A DNA stretch of 8,244 nt, from contig DALYLR010000077.1 of NCBI GenBank assembly GCA_031976175.1, positions 1 through 8,244 on the forward strand, given 5' to 3'. Source of the DNA: DMER01 sp003451645 (GTDB lineage: Bacteria; Pseudomonadota; Alphaproteobacteria; Micropepsales; Micropepsaceae). The notes under the pieces are model-generated. The model had not been told where the DNA came from and made no database searches. It saw only the letters and a program-made list of their open reading frames with translations. Within the stretch, counting starts at the first letter, position 1. Each line of letters begins with the position of its first letter. The position numbers and the translations under genes are program-made. Positions 1-5,837 of the stretch are shown one piece after another.

Positions 1-1
1 A

Positions 2-16
2 TTGATCGGTCTAAAT
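2..16. promoter_or_regulatory. Candidate TetR-type (LmrA/YxaF-like) operator
   Basis: The site reads TTGATCGGTCTAAAT and matches the site at 2534-2548 at 13 of 15 positions. Its core fits the LmrA/YxaF box as I recall it (tagaNYGgTCTA), with one deviation. TTGAT at 2-6 and ATCAA at 15-19 also form an inverted repeat. On the minus strand TTGATT (19-14) could be a -35 element for a leftward gene whose -10 lies outside the window. This is inferred from similarity, and the consensus is recalled, not looked up. Confidence 0.35.
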
Positions 17-118
17 CAAACCGCAAGACGGGCCGTTGCCGAAAGGGGCTGCGAGACTGCCTGGGCTAATGCAAAAAAACGGCCCGCCCAGAGGGGGCAC
101 GTAAACTGAGCAGCCATT

Positions 119-147
119 ACGAAAATATGCTGCGTGAATATTTTCGT
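119..147. repeat. 10-bp AT-rich inverted repeat after the LysR gene
   Basis: ACGAAAATAT (119-128) and ATATTTTCGT (138-147) are perfect reverse complements around a 9-base loop. The repeat starts 12 bases past the LysR stop. It may end or stabilise the LysR transcript, or be a protein-binding site. It has no uninterrupted U tract on either side, so it is not a textbook intrinsic terminator. Confidence 0.4.
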
Positions 148-158
148 TCTACCTGGCT

Positions 159-1046
159 TCAATCAGCATCGCTTACCGTGACGTAGGCAGAGCCTTCAAA
201 CAATTCTGCTTCACGCCGAAATGAATTATAGACAAAGTCTGCGAAGGCGCGCGTTCGCGGTGCATGTTGCATCTCCGGTTGCATCAACAGCCAGATATCG
301 AGGTCGTTTTCGAGACGCCGAGGAGGAACGCGGATGAGTTCAGGGCGCGTGTCTCCTAGTCGGCAGGGAAGCCGCGCTATTCCGACGCCCGATTCCACAG
401 CAGCCAGAACTTCTAGCTTGCCAGTCAGCCGGCACCCGATTTTGGAGTTCGGATAAGTCTTCAAAGCCCAGTCCGGTTTGATCGACCGAGTACCGAGGAT
501 TATAAGTGTGGGGTCTTCTTTGTTTTGCCGCCAATACTCCCTTTGTGCGTACACAGCGGTTCTTTGAACACAAAGTTTTCGGCCGACGAGATGATCATCC
601 GGCGTATTCGACGCTCTGATCGCAATATCCGCCTCCCGGCGGTTCAGGTTGGCAATGTCATCCGTGGAGACCAGCGAGAGGATCAAATCAGGATGCTCCT
701 GCCGGAACCGGGCGATGATGGGTGTGAGAACGGTCACCATAAGCGCAAGCGGTGCGGTAATGACGAGCTCGCCAGTCAATGAATGATCGTGAGCTCTCAG
801 CGTGCGCTCGGCCGCATGAACGGCTGCTTCTGCTGAACAGGCACGATCAAGCAGTGCCAGTCCGGCGTCTGTAAGGAAATAGCCCTCCTGGCGTCTGTCG
901 AACAACCGGACGTTGGTTGTCTCTTCCATCGCCGCAATGCGGCGTGAGACGGTGGAATGATTGACGCCGAGTGCATGCGCAGCGCCGGTTACTGTCCCCG
1001 ATCGCGCTACGGCGAGAAAGAAGCGGTAGTCGTCCCAATTCAGCAT
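159..1046 (-). CDS. LysR-family transcriptional regulator
   Basis: This is a DNA-binding regulator of the LysR family, 295 residues from the chosen start, a normal family length. The N-terminal winged helix-turn-helix spans about residues 1-60 (LNWDDYRFFLAVARSGTVTG, then AAHALGVNHSTVSRRIAAME). A linker helix follows, then a periplasmic-binding-protein-like effector domain from about residue 90 (GELVITAPLAL..., READIAIRAS). I chose the ATG at 1046, preceded by AAAAGG, over a GTG five codons upstream; residues just after this ATG match the usual start of the family. The gene is divergent from the DUF1330/SMP-30-like pair, the classic arrangement for a LysR protein and its target. The inverted repeats in the gap are its probable binding sites. 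The effector is unknown. Confidence 0.93.
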   Translation of the reverse strand: MLNWDDYRFFLAVARSGTVTGAAHALGVNHSTVSRRIAAMEETTNVRLFDRRQEGYFLTDAGLALLDRACSAEAAVHAAERTLRAHDHSLTGELVITAPLALMVTVLTPIIARFRQEHPDLILSLVSTDDIANLNRREADIAIRASNTPDDHLVGRKLCVQRTAVYAQREYWRQNKEDPTLIILGTRSIKPDWALKTYPNSKIGCRLTGKLEVLAAVESGVGIARLPCRLGDTRPELIRVPPRRLENDLDIWLLMQPEMQHAPRTRAFADFVYNSFRREAELFEGSAYVTVSDAD

Positions 1047-1072
1047 CGTGCCTTTTTGCACGTCAATCGTGC
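1047..1072. promoter_or_regulatory. Overlapping CGTGC/GCACG/CGTGC inverted repeats
   Basis: CGTGC (1047-1051), GCACG (1058-1062) and CGTGC (1068-1072) can pair in two mutually exclusive ways. In the LysR transcript the first pair would place its AAAAGG ribosome-binding region in the loop and stem right before the ATG. The second pair, with a 5-base spacer, is more like a dyad operator. The site may serve LysR autoregulation, at DNA or RNA level. This is inference from symmetry only. Confidence 0.4.
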
Positions 1073-1092
1073 GAAAGTCGATAATTTTCGCA
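1070..1092. promoter_or_regulatory. Candidate LysR-type binding site (dyad)
   Basis: TGCGAAA (1070-1076) and TTTCGCA (1086-1092) are perfect reverse complements with a 9-base spacer. They lie midway between the divergent LysR and DUF1330 genes, 49 bases before the latter's ATG. The position and size suit a LysR recognition site. A strict T-N11-A centred on the dyad is not present, so the family consensus is not clearly met. Confidence 0.4.
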
Positions 1093-1140
1093 AGGCCTCC
1101 TGACCTCTATCTCGGTCGTTCAACAACAGAGGAGTTGACC

Positions 1141-1428
1141 ATGAGCGCCTTGCTCATCGGACTGATGACGGTCCGAAACACGAACTGGCAGGAGCAATAT
1201 CAGAGAGAGATACCTGCCCTGATCAAAAAGCACGGTGGGCGTCTTGTCGCTGCATCTCCCCCGGAACGATTCGAAGGCAACCAAATGCCCGACCGCCTGG
1301 TCATTCTGGAATTTCCAGATCTGGAGAGCGCGCGCCGCTGGTACTCGGACCCATCGCACGCTCCGCTGATCGAGCTTCGTCAGTCCGGCGCGTCATTTGA
1401 TCTGATTGGTCTGGAAGTAAAAGAATAG
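1141..1428 (+). CDS. DUF1330-type small protein
   Basis: This 95-residue protein resembles the DUF1330 family, small proteins with a ferredoxin-like (dimeric alpha/beta barrel) fold, in length and pattern. An opening strand (ALLIGLMTV) is followed by a helix with a YQREIPALIKKHGGR-like segment, then a strand LVAASPPERFEG, then the typical DRLVILEFPDLESARRWYSD and a C-terminal strand. The ATG at 1141 is preceded by AGAGGAG, a strong ribosome-binding site. An earlier in-frame ATG at 1048 would begin inside the divergent LysR control region and is rejected. No catalytic residue is known for the family, so the function stays open. It is probably co-transcribed with the propeller gene that starts 9 bases after its stop, and is probably controlled by the divergent LysR protein. 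Confidence 0.87.
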   Translation: MSALLIGLMTVRNTNWQEQYQREIPALIKKHGGRLVAASPPERFEGNQMPDRLVILEFPDLESARRWYSDPSHAPLIELRQSGASFDLIGLEVKE

Positions 1429-1437
1429 GTGGCTGCA

Positions 1438-2385
1438 GTGATAAGAATACTGATTGGAATGCTTGCTCTTGGCATTGGGCAGGCCGCATTTGCGTCAGCG
1501 GAGACTGGTCCGGGCGACCCTTTCCTTGTGCGCCTGACTGAGAACAGCGAAGTCCCACTACCCGGGACTGAGTTTTATCCTGAAGGCATTGCCGTTTCGC
1601 GCGAAGGAGATCTCTATGTTGGAAGCCTTGCGCAGAATGAAGTCTGGAAACTCGATCGCCAGACGCGGAAAATCGAGCGCTTCTCTTCGGCCGAAGCCGG
1701 TCTTCATTCGGTGATCGGCATCCATGTTGCTCACGATCAGCGCACTCTCCATGCTTGTTCGTCCGATCCCAAAGGTGCCTTTCCAGGTAGCCGGTCCGAA
1801 CTCGTAACCTTCGATCTGCAGACAGGTACGGTCGTCAGACGGGCCTCACTTCCGCCAGGAGGGCTGTGCAATGATATTGCTGAGACCGATGACGGGACGA
1901 TCCTGCTTACAGATTCCTTCGGCGCACGGATCTTTTCGATAGCGTCAGATGAAACTGAGCTGACTGTCTGGTCGGAGTCGGTGGATTTTGTCGGCGAAGG
2001 GTTCGGTCTGAACGGTATTGCAAACCTGAATGGGTCGATCTTTGCCGTCAAATACAACTCAGGAGAATTGTTCAGGTTTAGCAAAACCGATCAGGGTGTC
2101 ATTCATGAGCGGGTCGCGCTTCAGCGTCCGCTGCAAGGGCCTGATGGTCTTGAGCCATTGAGCGACGGAACGCTTCTGGTTGTGGAGGGGTACTCTGGCT
2201 CAGTTTCCGTCATAGATATCAGCACAGGGTCTGTGGAGGTTCTGGCAGGCGGCCTCGACAGCCCGACGACGGCGGCCATCCATGACGAGTTTGTCTATGT
2301 TGTTCAGGGACAGCTTGATCATTTCTTCGGAATGACACAAACGCCGCCAGGCCCGTTCGGTCTGAAACGTGTCAAACTGCATTGA
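1438..2385 (+). CDS. Exported SMP-30/gluconolactonase-like beta-propeller protein
   Basis: This protein of 315 residues fits a six-bladed beta-propeller of the SMP-30/gluconolactonase/LRE type. An N-terminal signal peptide (residues 1 to about 19-21, ending AAFASA) predicts export to the periplasm. By motif alignment, the four SMP-30 metal ligands appear present: E49 in YPEGIA, N145 in CNDIAETDDG, N192 in LNGIA and D236 in GPDGLEPLSDG. A lactonase or other metal-dependent hydrolase activity is therefore possible, but many family members are uncharacterised. I chose GTG 1438 because AGGTGG at 1427-1432 sits 5 bases before it; GTG 1429, right at the upstream stop, would add three residues and has a poorer ribosome-binding site. 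It follows the DUF1330 gene closely and is probably in the same LysR-controlled operon. Confidence 0.83.
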   Translation: MIRILIGMLALGIGQAAFASAETGPGDPFLVRLTENSEVPLPGTEFYPEGIAVSREGDLYVGSLAQNEVWKLDRQTRKIERFSSAEAGLHSVIGIHVAHDQRTLHACSSDPKGAFPGSRSELVTFDLQTGTVVRRASLPPGGLCNDIAETDDGTILLTDSFGARIFSIASDETELTVWSESVDFVGEGFGLNGIANLNGSIFAVKYNSGELFRFSKTDQGVIHERVALQRPLQGPDGLEPLSDGTLLVVEGYSGSVSVIDISTGSVEVLAGGLDSPTTAAIHDEFVYVVQGQLDHFFGMTQTPPGPFGLKRVKLH

Positions 2386-2403
2386 GGCCTGGCTGCGCTC
2401 CTG

Positions 2404-2460
2404 CAATGATTAGAGTGAAAAGAGTCGGCACGATCTCATGGCCGAACGCCCCAATCATTG
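2404..2460. repeat. Widely spaced 8-bp inverted repeat
   Basis: CAATGATT (2404-2411) and AATCATTG (2453-2460) are perfect reverse complements 41 bases apart, starting 19 bases after the propeller gene's stop. They could be two sites for one dimeric regulator or the base of a long stem. An 8-bp match at this distance can also arise by chance, so confidence is low. Confidence 0.25.
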
Positions 2461-2479
2461 TTTGACCGAAAGATATGAC

Positions 2480-2505
2480 GCGATGGCGCAGTGATGCGCC
2501 ATCGC
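2480..2505. repeat. Perfect 11-bp hairpin with GTGA loop
   Basis: GCGATGGCGCA (2480-2490) and TGCGCCATCGC (2495-2505) are perfect reverse complements around GTGA, which as RNA is a GNRA-type tetraloop. It lies 94 bases past the propeller gene's stop and 82 bases before the crotonase ATG. No U run follows on either strand, so a classical intrinsic terminator is unlikely, though it could protect the 3' end of the upstream transcript or be a repeated extragenic element. Confidence 0.6.
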
Positions 2506-2533
2506 TGCGCGGCACAAAAAGCCACTTTCTATG

Positions 2534-2548
2534 TTGACTGGTCTAAAT
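2534..2548 (+). promoter_or_regulatory. Candidate promoter -35 overlapping a TetR-type operator
   Basis: TTGACT (2534-2539) is a good -35 hexamer; at 17 bases the matching -10 would be AATTCT (2557-2562), which is weak. The stretch TTGACTGGTCTAAAT is nearly identical to the site at 2-16 and fits the LmrA/YxaF-type box as I recall it. A TetR protein bound here would block the promoter of the crotonase operon, whose ATG is at 2588. Inferred. Confidence 0.4.
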
Positions 2549-2587
2549 GGGATTGGAATTCTCCGCCTAAAGTTAAGGAGCAGCCCA

Positions 2588-3292
2588 ATGTCGGAATTGA
2601 TCCGGTGCGAGAGAATAAACGGCAACAACTTCATTACAATGGCCGACGGTAAGGCAAACATCATGTCGCCGGCTATGTTGGACAGGCTTGCGGACGCGTT
2701 TGACATCGCCGAACGCGATGGGGGGCCCCTGGTTTTGCGCTCAGCTGCGCCCGGCGTATTCTCGGCGGGTTTTGACTTGTCCGTATTCAAGTCAGGAGAT
2801 CGCGCGGCATTGCACGACATGGTGCGCAAAGGCGCCGAACTCGCCGCACGTCTGCTTGAATTTCCCTATCCGGTCATTGGGCTGCTTGAAGGCCATGCTT
2901 ATCCAATGGGAGCGTTCTTATTGCTGGCCAGCGATCTCCGGATCGCAGCCAGAAGTCCCCTCCGGATCGGGCTCAACGAAGTCGCCATCGGAATCATCCC
3001 GCCCGCCTTTGCGATCGAGCTTGCACGAAGCCGCCTTCACCCCGCCTGGCTCAATCGGACAGTTGTCCTTGGCGAAATGTTTGGGCCGGATGATGCTTGC
3101 CGGGCCGGTTTCGTAGACATCGTGGTCAGCCCTGAAGACCTAGACGCAACGCTTGCTACAGCGCTGCAATCGGTTCGGGCTATCGATGCGGCCGCGCACC
3201 GCATAGCAAAGCAAAAACTACGTGGTCCCGTTGCTGCGGCCATCCGGAAGGCAATCGCCGCGGAGATGGGTCAGACTGAAACAGCGGCATGA
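2588..3292 (+). CDS. Crotonase/enoyl-CoA hydratase-isomerase family protein
   Basis: This 234-residue protein belongs to the crotonase superfamily, cytosolic enzymes acting on acyl-CoA thioesters; typical members have about 260 residues. The first oxyanion-hole segment is visible at PGVFSAGFDL (residues 55-64) and the second around EGHAYPMGAFLLLASDLRIA (101-120). The glutamate equivalent to rat hydratase Glu164 is kept (E131 in LNEVAIG), but the Glu144 position is F110 and the usual Gly-Gly-Gly is Pro-Met-Gly. Standard hydration, which uses both glutamates, is therefore unlikely; isomerase, hydrolase or another crotonase reaction fits better. ATG 2588 is chosen because AAGGAG lies 7 bases upstream; an ATG at 2531 lies inside the promoter. 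The stop overlaps the next start (ATGA), so it leads a coupled operon with a 74-residue protein and an alpha/beta hydrolase. Confidence 0.88.
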   Translation: MSELIRCERINGNNFITMADGKANIMSPAMLDRLADAFDIAERDGGPLVLRSAAPGVFSAGFDLSVFKSGDRAALHDMVRKGAELAARLLEFPYPVIGLLEGHAYPMGAFLLLASDLRIAARSPLRIGLNEVAIGIIPPAFAIELARSRLHPAWLNRTVVLGEMFGPDDACRAGFVDIVVSPEDLDATLATALQSVRAIDAAAHRIAKQKLRGPVAAAIRKAIAAEMGQTETAA

Positions 3293-3513
3293 CGGTCCGC
3301 AGGGCACCTATGGCGCAAAGGGCTCGGGGTTCGGCTGGATCTGATTTTCTGCCTGCATTGGTTTCGATCTATCTGGGCGAAATTGGAATTGAGCCTGATC
3401 TCCAGAGTCAGAATCAGCGCCGCTTCACCGAGGGCCCCTTACGCGGATCTACCCTCTTTCAGGCGACGATTGCAGACGCAATTCTAACAGGCAAAAAGCG
3501 AAACCAGCTGTGA
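3289..3513 (+). CDS. Unrecognised 74-residue protein within an operon
   Basis: I do not recognise this protein. It is basic at the N terminus (MTVRRAPMAQRARG), then has a short hydrophobic stretch (FLPALVSIYLGEIG), a polar middle (DLQSQNQRRFTEG) and a likely C-terminal helix (STLFQATIADAILTGKK). It has no cysteine and no clear signal peptide or membrane segment. The evidence that it is real is positional: its ATG overlaps the crotonase stop (ATGA, 3289-3292) and its stop overlaps the hydrolase start (GTGA, 3510-3513). No strong ribosome-binding site is visible, so translation probably depends on coupling. It could be a small partner of one of the flanking enzymes or the remnant of a larger protein. 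A second in-frame ATG at 3310 is an alternative start. Confidence 0.6.
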   Translation: MTVRRAPMAQRARGSAGSDFLPALVSIYLGEIGIEPDLQSQNQRRFTEGPLRGSTLFQATIADAILTGKKRNQL

Positions 3514-4343
3514 ATATTTTCGAAGACCATGCAGCTTCCGACGACGCGCTTGAGCAGACCGGGATACTGGCACAAAGGCTTAGTACTTCGGCCCCAATGG
3601 CGCTTCGAGATCAGGACGCCGCCCTTCTTGCCGGCGCATCACAGTTCTGGTTTGGGCCTCAGGCCAGCCGTCCAGGCTGGTCTTTCGGGGAAGGCCCTAT
3701 TGTCCTTCTGGTCCATGGCTACTCTGGCCGCGGTGTGCAGATGGCTGTGCTCGCAAGGGCGATTGCCGCGAAAGGGTTCAACGCCGTCATTTTTGATGCA
3801 GGCGGCCACGGTAGCGCGCGCCGTGAGAAAATCGGCTTCAATACATTCATCGAAGATACCGCCTCCATCGCTCAGCATCTGAACGCCCCTCTCTTTGCCA
3901 TGATTGGACACTCTGCCGGAGGGCTGGCCATGATGCGTGCGAGAGCCATCCACGGTGTCAGAGCGCAGCGATACGGTGTGATCGCTGCGCCTTTCTTTCC
4001 ATATGTCCCTTTAGAGAACATGGTTCAGCGCGGCGCGCCCAGAAGCGTACTGCCTTACATCAAAGCGATCCTCGCGGATCAGTTTCAGGCGACCTGGGCT
4101 GAGCTCGTGAACGGACTTTCGTTCTCGCCGGAAGCAGAAAAGCCTCTGCTCGCGGTTTATGATGACCTGGACGACCGCATACGCCTTTCGGATGCAGACC
4201 TCATTTCTTCTGTTTGGCCGGATTCTAAAATCGTCAGGACCAGCGGCTACGGGCACAACAGGGTCCTCCAGGCCGACGAGGTCGTTTCCGCGACGACTAA
4301 GTTTCTCCTTGAACCCGCATTGCGCACCAACCCTACGGCATAA
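3510..4343 (+). CDS. Alpha/beta hydrolase
   Basis: This 277-residue protein is an alpha/beta hydrolase of unknown substrate, probably cytosolic because no signal peptide is seen. The oxyanion strand-loop is LLVHGYSG (residues 66-73), followed by VIFDAGGHGSARR (93-105). The nucleophile elbow is GHSAGG with Ser135. The likely acid is in the segment VYDDLDDRI (216-224, D222 favoured), and the catalytic histidine is H249 in GYGHNRVL. The complete triad suggests an active esterase, thioesterase or lactonase. About 60 residues lie before the first core strand, somewhat longer than in minimal members. The GTG start overlaps the upstream stop (GTGA), so it is translationally coupled. Its pairing with a crotonase hints at a thioester or ester substrate, but that is inference. 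Confidence 0.9.
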   Translation: MNIFEDHAASDDALEQTGILAQRLSTSAPMALRDQDAALLAGASQFWFGPQASRPGWSFGEGPIVLLVHGYSGRGVQMAVLARAIAAKGFNAVIFDAGGHGSARREKIGFNTFIEDTASIAQHLNAPLFAMIGHSAGGLAMMRARAIHGVRAQRYGVIAAPFFPYVPLENMVQRGAPRSVLPYIKAILADQFQATWAELVNGLSFSPEAEKPLLAVYDDLDDRIRLSDADLISSVWPDSKIVRTSGYGHNRVLQADEVVSATTKFLLEPALRTNPTA

Positions 4344-4373
4344 CCACCTGGAATCTGGCCATCGGGGATCTGC

Positions 4374-4919
4374 TTAACCGGGAGGTTTGGTCGCAATATA
4401 CGCCTTCCGTATCAGCAGCGACTCATGAGCGGCGTCGTAGGGATGCATGTACTCAGTGGGACCCAGGCCATCTTCGAGTGGCCGGTTCTGGTTGTGCCAA
4501 AGGAATACGCCGCCGGAGAGATTATACAGCTGAACGTCTGAGTCAGGCGGCAGGATTTTCTGCAAACGGTTCGCCATCCGGGTCGAGCGGTAACCGACAG
4601 AACAGTAGAGAATCACCAATGCCGGACTCCCTTGCTCCTTGATCAATGCGGAAACGCTTTTGGTCGAAGCCTGAGGATCCACCCGGATAGCACCTTCAAT
4701 ATGGCTGACGCGAAACTCCGCCTGTGTGCGCACATCGAGAAGGAGCAAGTCGCCGGCGCGCGCGATTTCTACCGTCAGCTCTTCCGGGGAGATCACCTGA
4801 ACGCGCGGGTATCTTTCAATAAGCCGCGTCTCGATATCACTCAGCGTCTGGCTTACGGCAACCGGAGTAGCCCCGAGGGTCAGAACAAGCAGCAGAAAAA
4901 GGCGGATCAAAAGGAGCAT
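4374..4919 (-). CDS. Exported single-domain rhodanese-like protein
   Basis: This 181-residue protein has one rhodanese domain, the fold that carries sulfane sulfur on a cysteine. A hydrophobic N terminus (LLLIRLFLLLVLTLG) with likely cleavage near residue 23 (AVSQ) predicts export to the periplasm. The domain runs from about residue 40 to 155: VISPEELTVEI, then LLLDVRTQAEF (D62, R64), HIEGAIRV, and the active-site loop CSVGYRS with Cys106. The later NLSGGVFLWHNQNRPL is typical of the family. The loop has one residue more than the six-residue CxxxxR pattern of a typical rhodanese only if R111 is taken as its end (C-S-V-G-Y-R is exactly CxxxxR), so it is a standard loop. It converges on the alpha/beta hydrolase gene (30-base gap) and lies 89 bases downstream of the TetR gene on the same strand, possibly with its own promoter. 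Function, cyanide or sulfur handling or thiol repair, is not determined. Confidence 0.9.
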   Translation of the reverse strand: MLLLIRLFLLLVLTLGATPVAVSQTLSDIETRLIERYPRVQVISPEELTVEIARAGDLLLLDVRTQAEFRVSHIEGAIRVDPQASTKSVSALIKEQGSPALVILYCSVGYRSTRMANRLQKILPPDSDVQLYNLSGGVFLWHNQNRPLEDGLGPTEYMHPYDAAHESLLIRKAYIATKPPG

Positions 4920-5008
4920 GTTTGTACTCTGGATCGCACGCTTATGAAATTCACCTGTCTTGTTCTGTCATTACGCAAACGTGACACGCTTCAAGCGCCA
5001 TGGCAGCC

Positions 5009-5560
5009 CTAGCGCGCGAGAAGCACAGTTCGAGCGGTCGCCATCGCCTCCTTGAACGGTTCGCCTGAATCGAATGCCTTGGACGTGATCAGGCCTCCCT
5101 GGATGAGCGCAACGGCGAGTATGCCTCTGCGCCGGGCTTCCTTGCGTTCGATGCCCTCTGTGCGAAGCGCATTCGCGATCCGGTCCGCCCAAAGCCGGAT
5201 GAGGGCCGCTGCCTTTTCGGCAAGTGGTCCGTTCTCATCACTCGACAGAAGACTTGCCAGAAGGCACGGATCGTCGCCGCCGCCATAAATTCCGGTGACG
5301 GACGAAATCATCCCGTCAATCCGGGATTCCAGCGAATCTCCTGCCATCAGCGGGGTGAAGACAAAGGCCTGCATGTTGCGTGCGGCCTGTTCAACGACCG
5401 TGCTTGCCATCTCTTCCTTCCCGCCGGGAAAGTGGTGGTAGAGACTGGATTTACCGAGGCCGGTCGCTGCCGAGATATCTCCCAGAGAGACCCCGTCATA
5501 ACCTCTACGGCGGAACAGGTCCGCAATGACGTCGACAATTTCGGCTTTAGGGTTACTCAA
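5009..5560 (-). CDS. TetR-family regulator, LmrA/YxaF-like
   Basis: This 183-residue DNA-binding repressor has the TetR N-terminal helix-turn-helix at about residues 8-52 (VSLGDISAATGLGKSSLYHH, then FPGGKEEMA). The TGLGKSSLYHHFPGGKEEM signature is typical of the LmrA/YxaF-like branch, whose known members respond to small drugs or flavonoids. The ligand domain has one cysteine (C99 in DDPCLLASL). I prefer the TTG start at 5560: GGAG lies 8 bases upstream, and helix 1 begins shortly after. A TTG at 5596 would add 12 residues with a poor ribosome-binding site. The TTG also overlaps the stop of an upstream small frame (TTGA). It is divergent from the AhpD-like gene, with a dyad in between that suits both autoregulation and control of that gene. 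Confidence 0.9.
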   Translation of the reverse strand: MSNPKAEIVDVIADLFRRRGYDGVSLGDISAATGLGKSSLYHHFPGGKEEMASTVVEQAARNMQAFVFTPLMAGDSLESRIDGMISSVTGIYGGGDDPCLLASLLSSDENGPLAEKAAALIRLWADRIANALRTEGIERKEARRRGILAVALIQGGLITSKAFDSGEPFKEAMATARTVLLAR

Positions 5561-5815
5561 GTTATTGGCTCCGGTCGGCGGATCACTGCGATCCAAGCCT
5601 CATAAACACTTTGAAATTCTTGCCGCAATCGCCACGGCGCTGATTTATATAGGCTCTCCTGCGCCCGAACAAACATCACAGAGCGTTCAGGCTCTGCCGA
5701 AATGGCTTTGGCTGCGCCCTGAGACGTTGAACAGAGCCGCCCAAAAGTCAGTCCTCCAGACATGGCTCCGATCCAGTAACCGACGAAGCCAATAAAATTT
5801 CCATGCAACTATTGT

Positions 5816-5829
5816 ACCGATCGTTCGGT
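5816..5829. promoter_or_regulatory. Candidate TetR operator (dyad ACCGA-N4-TCGGT)
   Basis: ACCGATCGTTCGGT has perfect 5-bp inverted arms and a symmetric central CG. It lies inside the spacer of the rightward promoter and just downstream of a perfect leftward -10. One bound dimer could therefore repress both genes. It shares the ACCGATC core with the reverse complement of the site at 2-16. Confidence 0.55.
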
Positions 5830-5831
5830 TC

Positions 5832-5837
5832 ATTATA
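5832..5837 (-). promoter_or_regulatory. Perfect TATAAT -10 for leftward transcription
   Basis: On the minus strand this reads TATAAT. The -35 at the expected distance is poor (near 5855-5860, GCAGTA). If used, transcription would start inside the dyad at 5816-5829, giving the TetR gene a leader of roughly 265 bases. Confidence 0.35.

Larger units (their letters stand above)
1..158. other. Non-coding region downstream of the LysR gene
   Basis: I find no gene here. It holds a TetR-operator-like site at 2-16, a 9-bp inverted repeat (29-37 with 78-86), an overlapping 6-bp repeat (61-66 with 86-91), an A7 run at 73-79 and a 10-bp inverted repeat at 119-147. Read leftward, the A7 run becomes T7 after a GC-rich stretch, which could help end the LysR transcript. 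However, no good stem lies directly next to the T run, so this is not a confident terminator. The left-edge site suggests that a promoter for a leftward gene begins here and continues outside the window. Confidence 0.5.

Noticed and set aside
61..98. GC-rich stretch with A7/T7 as a LysR terminator
   Set aside because: The best 4-bp stem (86-89 with 95-98) is 6 bases from the T run, and the 6-bp stem places the T run in its loop, so it is not a convincing terminator.
1048..1140. An upstream in-frame ATG for the DUF1330 protein
   Set aside because: It would translate the LysR-DUF1330 control region; ATG 1141 has a strong AGAGGAG site and starts the family fold.
2480..2505. Hairpin as a Rho-independent terminator
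   Set aside because: The stem is strong, but no U run follows it on either strand.
4920..5008. A regulatory palindrome before the rhodanese gene (CGCTTCAAGCG)
   Set aside because: The arms are only 5 bp around one base and the promoter hexamers nearby are poor, so chance is likely.
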